Below are positions 17,308 to 24,243 of a stretch of 39,253 nt of DNA, piece after piece. Under the pieces are notes generated by a model that had not been told where the DNA came from, searched no databases, and was given only the letters and a program-made list of their open reading frames with translations. Position 1 is the stretch's first letter; each line of letters starts with the position of its first letter. A program made the translations under genes and the position numbers. The stretch is from Desulfobacterales bacterium (GTDB taxonomy: Bacteria; Desulfobacterota; Desulfobacteria; Desulfobacterales; UBA11574). Location: assembly GCA_030145345.1 (NCBI GenBank), contig JAQYVT010000018.1:1-39253 (forward strand), given 5' to 3'.

Positions 17308-17520
17308 GTACGTATTCAGGGGGTGTGTTTTCTCGTGTAACGATATCGGCGGAGTGGCTTCGTCATTTCAATGATTTAGCAGTGGGGGAGACCGCGGCTC
17401 CCGCATGCTTTTCGCGGGAGAACGCGGAGGGGGAAGGAATGCCCCCGCTGCTAAGTTATTGAAATGACCAGACACGCAGACGCCAAAGTGAAACGGGGAA
17501 GCACCCCCCTGAATACGTAT
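17308..17520. mobile_element. MITE-like foldback element with apparent target-site duplication
   Basis: The outer arms TACGTATTCAGGGGG (17309-17323) and its exact complement (17505-17519) are 15-bp terminal inverted repeats. Further in, 17362-17388 pairs with 17442-17468 without interruption for 27 bp, with three G:T pairs and no other mismatch. The centre holds a further hairpin: CCGCG/CGCGG (17392-17396, 17423-17427) over CTCCCGC/GCGGGAG (17398-17404, 17414-17420). The element is flanked by identical TATTTTTTT (17299-17307 and 17520-17528), as expected for target duplication. No protein frame is inside. It could equally be a structured RNA. Confidence 0.6.
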
Positions 17521-17545
17521 ATTTTTTTAGCCGGTTTCGTTGTTT

Positions 17546-18151
17546 TTATTGACCGGACATGCCGGGCATCATTGGCATTGACATCTTCTGATACCCGGAG
17601 GGTATCTCAAAAAGAGCGTCGGAAACCGTTTTTTCATCGATGTTTCTGTATTCCATGACCATATGGCCGGATGGCCCATCTGACTCAATTTTGATGGGAA
17701 AATGGAGCGTTTCGGAAATCCAGTAGGTTGCAGTGCCAAGGGACGGATCATTGGGCGTGTAAAGATGTTTTGCACACATATAGCCGTTGACTTTTTCTTT
17801 GCCCAGATATTTCTTCGTCCCCATCTTCTCCAGTTCATCCGGATCAACGGGAGCCATATTTGGTTGACTGCCTGAAGGCATTTCCATGTACATCATTTGT
17901 TCAGGCATCAAAACCCATACAACGCCTTTATCTTTTCGGAAAATCGTTACCTGTTTTCTCCCTTGAAAATTCATTTCCTGTCTGAAGTTACTTCCCTTGA
18001 AAAACGCTTTACCTTTTATGGTTCCCATGGACGATGTTTGAACCATATCGGCGGAAAAGTCAGCAGCATTTCCGGATACCGGAAGCGCCAATACGGCCAT
18101 GATAAAGATGGCGACAAACAGATAGAGCCGTGACATTGAATTCTCTAACAT
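17546..18151 (-). CDS. Exported DUF4412-like (LolA-fold-like) protein with Met-rich C terminus
   Basis: A 201-residue protein with a signal peptide (LFVAIFIMAVLALPVSGNAA, cleavage near residue 30). A beta-rich domain follows, resembling periplasmic DUF4412/LolA-like proteins: DFSADMVQTSSMGTIKGKAF, KGVVWVLMPEQMMYMEM, then YLGKEKVNGYMCAKH. Its function is not known. Methionine is unusually common (EQMMYMEMP, and the tail MSMPMMPGMSGQ), which might bind a soft metal such as copper, but that is speculation. ATG 18151 has a GGGGG-type site 8 nt upstream, and an internal ATG 15 nt further is also possible. It reads toward the foldback element at 17308-17520. Confidence 0.75.
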   Translation of the reverse strand: MLENSMSRLYLFVAIFIMAVLALPVSGNAADFSADMVQTSSMGTIKGKAFFKGSNFRQEMNFQGRKQVTIFRKDKGVVWVLMPEQMMYMEMPSGSQPNMAPVDPDELEKMGTKKYLGKEKVNGYMCAKHLYTPNDPSLGTATYWISETLHFPIKIESDGPSGHMVMEYRNIDEKTVSDALFEIPSGYQKMSMPMMPGMSGQ

Positions 18152-18231
18152 CCTTTTTTCCCCCTTGTATCGGTTAATGACCAGGTTCGTGTTTTAAAAA
18201 CGATACCATAATCAACCCAAGGAGGCAACAG

Positions 18232-18266
18232 CCCCCGTCCCGACCGGATTTGCGGCGGGACGGGGG
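18232..18266. terminator. Strong GC hairpin between two minus-strand genes
   Basis: CCCCCGTCCCG (18232-18242) and CGGGACGGGGG (18256-18266) form a perfect 11-bp stem around a 13-nt loop. It lies directly downstream of the 18285-18635 gene on the minus strand. No T-tract follows in that direction, so it may be a terminator, an RNA-stabilising stem or a repeat. Confidence 0.45.
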
Positions 18267-18284
18267 AACACTCACTGCTTAAGG

Positions 18285-18635
18285 TCATCTTCGTGGCTTA
18301 TATCTGCCATGACCACGGTCGCGACCGCCGTGCCGTGTTTCTTTATAATGATGGGAACGCCATCTTTTCCGGGCCTTCCAATGTCCTCGATGATGTCTCG
18401 GCGGGGGATAATATCCATAACGTGGCGGACACGGGTATCTGTAGGCCACTCTCGGCGGCGGACATGGATAAATACAACCGTTAATCAGTGCACCACCCAG
18501 AACCGCTGCACCAACGCCGATGGCGACACCCTCCCATCGATACTGCTGAGGGCTCCCTGCCCAGGCCGAAGGCGAGATAAATGACAGCGCGAAAACCATT
18601 GCCAAAAGAACGATTATCAGATTTTTCTTTTCCAT
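18285..18635 (-). CDS. Small exported basic protein with glycine-zipper-like segment
   Basis: A 116-residue protein with a clear signal peptide (LIIVLLAMVFALSFISPSAW, cleaved near AWA-G). A short glycine-rich hydrophobic stretch follows (GVAIGVGAAVLGGALING), then two CPPP/CPPR motifs in a Pro/Tyr-rich region. The tail is strongly basic and rich in His, Arg and Gly. AAAGGAG lies 8-9 nt before ATG 18635. Similar layouts occur in small envelope proteins of unknown role, where the glycine zipper may sit in the membrane. No enzyme motif is visible. The gene has its own leader and is followed by a strong hairpin. Confidence 0.7.
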   Translation of the reverse strand: MEKKNLIIVLLAMVFALSFISPSAWAGSPQQYRWEGVAIGVGAAVLGGALINGCIYPCPPPRVAYRYPCPPRYGYYPPPRHHRGHWKARKRWRSHHYKETRHGGRDRGHGRYKPRR

Positions 18636-18952
18636 TTTCTTGTCTCCTTTCTGGCATCTTTTGTACCCTTAGACGTCGGAGATCGGAAAAGGTTTAAATC
18701 AAGATGAAATGTGCTCGAACGAAAACTATGATTTTTCGTTAAAACCAAGGAAGACGAATATTTTAACCACAGTGATGCGGGGTGTATTTCGAGGATTAAC
18801 CCGCCAAAGATCGGTGGCGGGTTAAAATTTGCGTCTGACCCCGGAGAAATAGGCTGCGCCCCGATGAAATAGGCGTTGCATTTCATTGGGCAAGCATTTC
18901 ACGGGGCAGGCGGAGATATTGGGGGAAAGGACTGTTTTCCTTCGGGCACTAA
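18636..18952. other. Gene-free interval with palindromes
   Basis: No gene is seen. It holds the leader of the 18285-18635 gene and an 8-bp palindrome AACGAAAA/TTTTCGTT (18718-18725, 18733-18740). A perfect 11-bp stem TTAACCCGCCA/TGGCGGGTTAA (18796-18806, 18815-18825) lies downstream of the permease gene and could end its transcript, although no T-tract follows on the minus strand. A further imperfect palindrome lies near 18859-18890. Confidence 0.5.
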
Positions 18953-19876
18953 TTATCCGGCTGCCATATGCAGCCATATGGAAAATGTCACCGCAGACAG
19001 CATGGTACAGACGGAAAGCGCTGCCACTGCAAAATCTGCATCGCCGTTCATTTCTTTTGCCATAACATAGGTTAACGTGGCGGTGGGCGATGCCAGAAGG
19101 ATAAGACCGGGAAGATAGCCCTGGGGATCTACATGGAATAATCGGTAGAAGATAACGCCCAAGCCCGGAAGTAGAATCAGCTTCAAGAAACTCGAAGAAA
19201 AAAGTTGAAATATCTTCGATTGCATCGACTTAAAAGAAAGAGAAGCCCCGATGAGAAGCAAGGCCATAGGAAGTGCGAGTCCGCTCAAAATATTCAGACT
19301 TCTGTCCATAACAAGGGGTAGCCGCAGTCCTGTGAAAGAAAATAAAATACCTGCAAATGCCGAGATAATAACAGGATTGCCCAATATTCGTAAAACAACA
19401 GCCCGTTTGTTTTGTGAGGCCGAATTATTGTCAGAATTCAATTGAAGGGCGACGACGGAAAGAAAATTCTGCAATATCATGATAAACCCCGCAATAATAC
19501 TGGCCCTCACAAACCCATCATTGCCGAGGGAGTAATATGAAACGGCAAGACCGATATATCCCAGATTCCCATGAAAGGAGGCCTGAATAAACGTTCCCAG
19601 AGCCCCTTGCCGGATCCGCAAAAATAAGCCCACGCACCAGGCCACTGCAAAGACAGTCAGAACGGCCAGAATCGTAATGAACAGAACGGTAACGTCGAAA
19701 TTGGCCTTTAAGGAAGCTTTTGAGATGGCGTGAAAGATCATGGCGGGGATTGCCAGGTAATAGACCAGACGATTTGCCGGACCTAAAAATTCCGGCTGAA
19801 TAAACCCTTTAAATCGGACAAACCATCCCAGGGTGATTATCGAAAATATGGGAATTATTGTATTAATAATATTCAT
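18953..19876 (-). CDS. AEC (auxin efflux carrier) family permease
   Basis: Inner-membrane secondary transporter of 307 residues, with about ten hydrophobic helices in two halves separated by a polar linker (NSDNNSASQNKRAVV, about 145-160). Family-like features are the N-terminal IPIFSIITLGWFVRFKGF, GNLGYIGLAVSYY in the first half, and LALPMALLLIGASLSF and LLASPTATLTYVMA in the second. Bacterial AEC members move small carboxylates such as malate; the substrate here cannot be deduced. It stands alone between intergenic repeats, with no obvious operon partner. Confidence 0.9.
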   Translation of the reverse strand: MNIINTIIPIFSIITLGWFVRFKGFIQPEFLGPANRLVYYLAIPAMIFHAISKASLKANFDVTVLFITILAVLTVFAVAWCVGLFLRIRQGALGTFIQASFHGNLGYIGLAVSYYSLGNDGFVRASIIAGFIMILQNFLSVVALQLNSDNNSASQNKRAVVLRILGNPVIISAFAGILFSFTGLRLPLVMDRSLNILSGLALPMALLLIGASLSFKSMQSKIFQLFSSSFLKLILLPGLGVIFYRLFHVDPQGYLPGLILLASPTATLTYVMAKEMNGDADFAVAALSVCTMLSAVTFSIWLHMAAG

Positions 19877-19889
19877 AGTTAAGAATCCG

Positions 19890-19933
19890 GGCTCATCGAA
19901 GATCCCGCCATACGGGGGAGGACCTGACTTTTT
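19890..19933 (+). repeat. Direct repeat, copy A (hairpin plus T-tract)
   Basis: About 44 bp matching copy B at 20125-20167 at roughly 80 percent. Shared blocks are GATCCCGC, CGGG, GAGGACC and TTTTT. The CCCG/CGGG core can form a short hairpin, and GACCTGACTTTTT follows. It lies just upstream of the AEC permease start. Confidence 0.55.
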
Positions 19934-19980
19934 GTGCTACCCCAGAGGGGTGAAGTCTACCGAACATACTAGCCGGAATG

Positions 19981-20065
19981 ATGGAGTGTTGGAGTATTGG
20001 AATGTTGGGCATTAAAAAGGGTTCAAAACCCATTACTCCAACACTCCATTATTCCAATATTCCAG
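19981..20065. repeat. Palindromic octamer-periodic repeat
   Basis: ATGGAGTGTTGGAGTATTG (19981-19999) and the inverse of 20031-20049 match at 18 of 19 positions, enclosing a smaller hairpin GGGTT/AACCC (20019-20031). Each arm is itself built from 8-bp units of the TGTTGGAG/TATTGGAA type, and the right side extends to about 20065. It is non-coding. Confidence 0.7.
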
Positions 20066-20124
20066 GTTAACCGATTGAGATGGCATAGCCGTTGTTTTTA
20101 ACATTCGCAATACGGGACAGTCAT

Positions 20125-20167
20125 GGCCCATCAAAGATCCCGCATCGCGGGAGAGGACCCGGTTTTT
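20125..20167 (+). repeat. Direct repeat, copy B (hairpin plus T-tract)
   Basis: Partner of 19890-19933 in the same orientation, 235 bp away. The core CCCGCATCGCGGG forms a 5-bp stem, followed by GAGAGGACCCGGTTTTT. It lies 50 bp downstream of the stop of the minus-strand metallo-hydrolase. Confidence 0.55.
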
Positions 20168-20217
20168 CAAGATTAAACAAATCGGTTATCTTGAGTTGAG
20201 GATCCATCCCGGACATA

Positions 20218-21114
20218 TCACGGGTCTTGCGCGGCAATATATTTGAGCATCTGACCGATCACCATTGCGATAATATCCCTCGGCATAAAGCCGTCGGGTA
20301 TCCATTCCATAAATCTTTCGGTTATCTCTTGGGTGCTCTTTTGAACATCTTTGGTTTTACCATACGACGCTTCCAGAATACCCCGTGTTTCCTTTGCAGC
20401 GTTTATGGATTGCTTAAAAAAAACCCGGCCGTCATCACCGGTCCTGGCGCCGAAGTGCTCGGCCAGATAGACATTGACGTCATATCCGGCCATCTTTTCA
20501 AGACTATCTTGGTATTTGTCAAAGTTTGAATTTGCTGCTGTAAAAATCTTATCTTTAAATGGAATGCCTCCGGCATCGGACGCAAACATGGCTTTCTCTC
20601 GAGGAACATACACTGCAATGGAACATGAAGAATGGCCCGGGGTATCGATCACCTCCATGGAGAGATCACCGCAGGGAATGACGTCTCCTTCTGCTACAAT
20701 ATCTTCAACATTTATTCCGCCAAACTCCAGTCCCAGGGCTTCGGTCTGTTCTTGGAGTCCATGTTCAGCCAGCAGTATTCCATTTAAGAATGAAATACTT
20801 TCGATGACTTCGGGTCTGTTCAAAAGTTCTTTTGCCCTTGCCGATGCCGTTATTTTTATCCACGGCCATCGTTTTTTGAAAAAAGGAACGATCCCGCAGT
20901 GGTCAAAATGGGAATGAAGTATCACCATCTGTTTTATCTTTTTCTCTTCTATATTAAATTCCTGTAACTGCCGGATCACATCGGGAACGATGTAGGTCAT
21001 TCCCCCGCCGAGGATGGCATACTCGCCCTTTCCCTTTAAAAGATAAACACATGACGTTTTTTCACCGAGGAGCAAGATTCTTTCGGTCACATTTCCCGGG
21101 TGATCTATAATCAT
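20218..21114 (-). CDS. Metallo-beta-lactamase-fold metallo-hydrolase
   Basis: A 298-residue hydrolase with metal motif HSHFDH (His67, His69, Asp71, His72), the DTPGHSSCSIAVYVP segment and ASDAGG for the bridging Asp. LAEHFGARTGDD gives a late conserved His. The C-terminal extension of about 80 residues, ending IAMVIGQMLKYI, is helical and may contact a partner or cover the active site. The start at ATG 21114 is chosen because AAGGAG lies 7 nt upstream. A longer frame to 21228 has no ribosome site and an atypical N terminus. The substrate is unknown. The protein is not closely similar to the other MBL-fold enzyme at 16560-17186. Confidence 0.85.
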   Translation of the reverse strand: MIIDHPGNVTERILLLGEKTSCVYLLKGKGEYAILGGGMTYIVPDVIRQLQEFNIEEKKIKQMVILHSHFDHCGIVPFFKKRWPWIKITASARAKELLNRPEVIESISFLNGILLAEHGLQEQTEALGLEFGGINVEDIVAEGDVIPCGDLSMEVIDTPGHSSCSIAVYVPREKAMFASDAGGIPFKDKIFTAANSNFDKYQDSLEKMAGYDVNVYLAEHFGARTGDDGRVFFKQSINAAKETRGILEASYGKTKDVQKSTQEITERFMEWIPDGFMPRDIIAMVIGQMLKYIAAQDP

Positions 21115-21232
21115 TTTATTCTCCTTTGGGGCACCGTCACCCCTTGCGCTGGATACATTAAAAAATCTACAAGGATTCGATTCGAGCATAAACAAAATTG
21201 GGATTCCCTGCAAGCCAATACAATTCAATGAG

Positions 21233-21508
21233 CAGGGTTAACGCATTTGATTTCGGTACAGCGGAGCGACGGCGTGTTTCTCTTGGAAACCGAATGGCTG
21301 TTTGAAGGGCTTTAGCACCCGTTAGACCGAGCCGAATGAAATTATAATTTAAAACATCCATCGGATATTTTATCGACGAATGGTTCTTTATGACCCTGGC
21401 ACGGCTCGGGCTTACGGGTGCTCGAGCACAAGTTCCATTCGGTTGGAAAGAGATATACGCCGTCGTGGAGCGTTCTCTCTCTATCGGGATTCAAATGCGT
21501 TCACCCTG
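21233..21508. mobile_element. Imperfect foldback element with ~100-bp arms
   Basis: The left arm 21233-21333 and the right arm 21403-21508 are imperfect inverted copies around a 69-nt centre. Matching blocks include CAGGGTTAACGCATTTGA (left) against CAGGGTGAACGCATTTGA (inverse of right), CGACGGCGT, ACCGAATGG and AGCACCCGT, and finally CCGAGCC. CAATGA occurs just outside both ends (21226-21231 and 21512-21517), a possible but short target duplication. There is no protein frame inside. This could be a MITE-like element or two opposed copies of a dispersed repeat. Confidence 0.6.
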
Positions 21509-21654
21509 ATACAATGACTTTAAGGATGAAAAACTCTCGACAAAACAATAAATGAGCAATAAATTTATGAGAAAAATTTGAAAATTCGGAATTGCAATGT
21601 TAGTATCTTGATTGAGCGAAAGTCGAAGATGCCCCGGACCTGAAGAGAGGGCAG

Positions 21655-21804
21655 ATTAGAAGCTATCTCAAAATAATCTATTGGCCCAATCTCGGCGTTG
21701 GAGCCTCGTTTTAAGTCCTCGACATACTTTAGTATGCCTGCGGGTTAAAACTCGGCTCCGCCTTGATCTTGAACCAAAATCTTTATTTTGAGATGGCTTC
21801 TAAT
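21655..21804. mobile_element. 150-bp foldback element with 22-bp terminal inverted repeats
   Basis: The terminal arms 21655-21676 and 21783-21804 pair over 22 bp with one G:T pair (ATTAGAAG...CTTCTAAT). Inside, GGAGCCTCGTTTTAA pairs with TTAAAACTCGGCTCC, and a near-palindromic centre ACATACTTTAGTATGC lies near 21722-21737, so nearly the whole element can fold into one long stem. No frame is inside. The right end touches the leader of the nitrilase-family gene. Confidence 0.65.
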
Positions 21805-21838
21805 AGGGTTTAACAGTTTTAATATCAGAGGGTCGAAT

Positions 21839-22615
21839 ATGAAAGTATCGAGCATCCAACTGGAAATTATCGATCAGTCCAAACAGAAGAACCTTGAACA
21901 CGCGCTAAATATGGTGGACCGTACACCGGAAAGCGACCTCATTTTACTGCCTGAAATATGGCCGTGCGGTTTTTTTTCTTTCCACAGGTATCAATCTGAC
22001 AGCGAACCGATGAATGGCCCAACGGTCAGTGCATTCAAAGAAAAGGCCCGTGAGCGGCAATGCCATATTTTGATGGGTAGTTTTGTCGAAAGAGAAAACG
22101 ATAATTTGTTTAATACGACAATTTTGCTGAACCCAAATGGTGAGGTTGTTGCGAAATATCGCAAGATCCATCTTTTCGGCTATATGTCGGAAGAGGCCCA
22201 ACTTTTGACCCCGGGCAAGGATGTTGTCGTTTCGGATACCCCTTGGGGAGAAAGCGGATTTTCCACCTGCTATGATCTGCGGTTTCCCGAGCTTTTTCGC
22301 AGAATGCTCGATAAGAACGCGAAATTTTTTTTAGTCGTATCCGCCTGGCCCCTTGCACGCGTGGAGGCCTGGCGGTTGTTTAACAGGGCCAGAGCCCATG
22401 AGAATCTAGCGTATCTTTTCTCCTGCAACTGCGCCAGCACCAGCCCAAGCGTCGGCACCCGTTTTGCGGGCCACAGCATGATTGTCGACCCTCTGGGACA
22501 GGTTCTGGCCGAGGCGGGGGAGGCGGAAGAAATTATCACCGCTGAAATTGATCCCGGTATGGTCGATTCGGTCCGGAGCCAATTTCCGGCGATAGCGGAT
22601 CGGGTATTCAGGTAG
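21839..22615 (+). CDS. Carbon-nitrogen hydrolase (nitrilase superfamily, Nit2-like omega-amidase type)
   Basis: A 258-residue cytosolic amidohydrolase with the Glu-Lys-Cys triad: Glu39 in LLPEIW, Lys109 in YRKIHLFG and Cys144 in TCYDLRFPEL. The length and the CYDLRFPEL form fit the branch containing Nit2/omega-amidase and YafV-type enzymes, which hydrolyse amides such as alpha-ketoglutaramate. The exact substrate is not determinable. ATG 21839 is preferred, with AGAGGG about 8 nt upstream. A longer frame from 21788 would start inside the arm of the adjacent foldback element and has no family counterpart. The next gene is convergent. Confidence 0.92.
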   Translation: MKVSSIQLEIIDQSKQKNLEHALNMVDRTPESDLILLPEIWPCGFFSFHRYQSDSEPMNGPTVSAFKEKARERQCHILMGSFVERENDNLFNTTILLNPNGEVVAKYRKIHLFGYMSEEAQLLTPGKDVVVSDTPWGESGFSTCYDLRFPELFRRMLDKNAKFFLVVSAWPLARVEAWRLFNRARAHENLAYLFSCNCASTSPSVGTRFAGHSMIVDPLGQVLAEAGEAEEIITAEIDPGMVDSVRSQFPAIADRVFR

Positions 22616-22634
22616 CTGACAAAAAAATATCAAA

Positions 22635-24047
22635 CTAAGTTTTTGTTTTTGCCACAATGGCTTTGGCGGGTATCAGTCCGGTGGCACCGGCTGATACAAT
22701 GTTTCCCGCCACACCGGGCCCGTCGCCGGCGACGTACATCCCTTTGATCTCTGTTTCCAGATCAGGCGTGGTATCGACCTGGGTTGCAAAAAATTTAATT
22801 TCAGGTGCATAAAGCAATGTTCCGTCGTTGGATACACCCGGAACCACCCGGTTGAGCGTATCCAGACCTTCCATGATGTTGGTTAGAATTCTCTCGGGAA
22901 GCGCCATGGCGATATCACCACAGACCACCTTGGTCAGTGTCGGTTCAATATACCCTTTTTTAACTCGGTGCCATGTACTCCGCCGGCCGCGCTTGAGATC
23001 GCCGAAGCGCTGCAGTATCGGCCTGCCGCCGCCGATCAGCGTGGCCAGGCTGCCGATGGACTCTCCGTATGCTTGGTTGTCCGTTACCGGCTCCGTCAGA
23101 ACCACCTTGGACAGAAATGCGAAGTTGGTATTCTCGGATTTTTTGTCCCGATATGAATACCCGTTGACACAGACAAAGTTGGTGTAATTCTCTAAAGAAA
23201 CGAATCCCCCTTTATTGGTGCAGAATGTTCGGGTCTGATCGTCATATTTTGATGTCTGAATAAAAAAAGTGGGATCGTAGATAACGTCGCAAAGATCCTG
23301 CAGAATATCATTGTGAACCTCAACGCGCACCCCAACCTCAATGCCTCTTTGCCTGAGCCCGATCCCATATTTTTGTGCCAGTTTCCCGGTCCAGTCCGCG
23401 CCCACACGGCCCGGGGCCAGGATAATGTTGTTCGATGGATATTTTTTCCGGTTGGTCACGACCCCTTTCACCCGTCCGTTTTCGATAATAACGTCCTTTG
23501 CTTCCTCTGACGTGTGTATCGTCACCCCTTTGGACTTGATGTCATCGACCATATCTGCGATGTAGCCCGGCAAGTTTTCACTCCCCAGATGCTTCTGTTT
23601 GATAACCAGCAGGTCGATCCCATACCGCTTGGCCCGTTTCCGGATATTATAGGCTTCTTCCAAATCGGTGGGATAGACAGGGCCGTCCATTCCGAATCTG
23701 TTGAATATCTGTTCCGTCTCATAGATAAGCTCCTGGGCCTTGCCGGCCGGCATAAACTGAGTTAAATCGGTCTTGCCCAATTTAGGAATGAAGTTCAGCT
23801 TACCGTCAGAGAACAGACCTGCGCCGCCGATACCGCACAGGATATTGCAGGGCTTACATTTCATACATTTTTGATTTTCAGTGATCGGGCATTTGCGTTT
23901 CAGAGGACCTTTTCCTTTATCGACAATAAGAACATTCAGGTCAGAGTGCTCGCACAAGTAATGGGCGGCAAAGAGTCCGGCGGGACCGCCGCCGATAATG
24001 ACAACATCATAATCTTTTTTCTTTATGCTGGATTGGACTGCAGACAT
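22635..24047 (-). CDS. FAD-dependent dehydrogenase (COG2509-like) with ferredoxin-like Cys cluster
   Basis: A 470-residue flavoprotein. A Rossmann dinucleotide motif IIGGGPAGLFAA (about 17-28) is followed by the family-typical region GGAGLFSDGKLNF. The C-terminal FAD-closing motif is MYVAGDGPGVAGNIVSAGAT. Between the two N-terminal motifs lie Cys53, then Cys61, Cys64, Cys67 and Cys71, spaced CX2CX2CX3C as in [4Fe-4S] ferredoxins. The family is annotated as uncharacterised FAD-dependent dehydrogenases, and the physiological substrate and electron acceptor are unknown. No signal peptide is present. The gene is a single unit between the convergent nitrilase gene and the terminator of the ribosomal operon. 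Confidence 0.85.
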   Translation of the reverse strand: MSAVQSSIKKKDYDVVIIGGGPAGLFAAHYLCEHSDLNVLIVDKGKGPLKRKCPITENQKCMKCKPCNILCGIGGAGLFSDGKLNFIPKLGKTDLTQFMPAGKAQELIYETEQIFNRFGMDGPVYPTDLEEAYNIRKRAKRYGIDLLVIKQKHLGSENLPGYIADMVDDIKSKGVTIHTSEEAKDVIIENGRVKGVVTNRKKYPSNNIILAPGRVGADWTGKLAQKYGIGLRQRGIEVGVRVEVHNDILQDLCDVIYDPTFFIQTSKYDDQTRTFCTNKGGFVSLENYTNFVCVNGYSYRDKKSENTNFAFLSKVVLTEPVTDNQAYGESIGSLATLIGGGRPILQRFGDLKRGRRSTWHRVKKGYIEPTLTKVVCGDIAMALPERILTNIMEGLDTLNRVVPGVSNDGTLLYAPEIKFFATQVDTTPDLETEIKGMYVAGDGPGVAGNIVSAGATGLIPAKAIVAKTKT

Positions 24048-24170
24048 GTTTTCTCCTCATGCGAAACGGTCTTTTATTATAATAACATGTTAGCCTTATG
24101 AAACGATGAAGCAACACGCATTCAGATAATATTTTTAAAAGGGCTAAAGACACCCTGTTCTAAACACCCG

Positions 24171-24204
24171 AAAAAAAAAGCCCTGTCTTTTCAGACAAGG
24201 CTTT
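24171..24204 (-). terminator. Intrinsic terminator of the ribosomal superoperon
   Basis: Read on the minus strand, a 12-bp stem formed by 24193-24204 and 24177-24188 (one G:U pair) closes a 4-nt loop and runs into nine U residues (24179-24171). It lies 40 bp after the rplQ stop. Confidence 0.9.
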
Positions 24205-24243
24205 GGAAAGGATCATGGGATGATGACGAGCATCCATTCGGAT

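Larger units (their letters stand above)
19877..20217. other. Gene-free interval made largely of repeats
   Basis: No gene is seen. From left to right it holds direct repeat copy A (19890-19933), a 5-bp hairpin ACCCC/GGGGT (19939-19951), the palindromic octamer repeat (19981-20065) and direct repeat copy B (20125-20167). The 3' end of the minus-strand metallo-hydrolase follows. Confidence 0.65.
21115..21838. other. 724-bp gene-free interval holding two foldback elements
   Basis: No gene is seen. It contains the ribosome site and leader of the minus-strand metallo-hydrolase, the larger foldback element (21233-21508), about 145 bp of AT-rich unique sequence, the smaller foldback element (21655-21804), and the leader of the nitrilase-family gene. 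Confidence 0.65.

Noticed and set aside
17362-17468. Integron attC site
   Set aside because: A long imperfect palindrome is present, but the attC core sites (GTTRRRY and RYYYAAC) are absent and there is no integrase or cassette gene nearby.
19981-20065. CRISPR array
   Set aside because: The units are contiguous 8-mers with no unique spacers and the arms are inverted; this is simple-sequence repeat, not CRISPR.
21115-21228. 38-residue N-terminal extension of the minus-strand metallo-hydrolase
   Set aside because: ATG 21114 has an AAGGAG site 7 nt upstream and the extension has no domain character.
21788-21838. 17-residue N-terminal extension of the nitrilase-family protein
   Set aside because: Its ATG lies inside the arm of the foldback element and lacks a ribosome site; the family N terminus begins at 21839.
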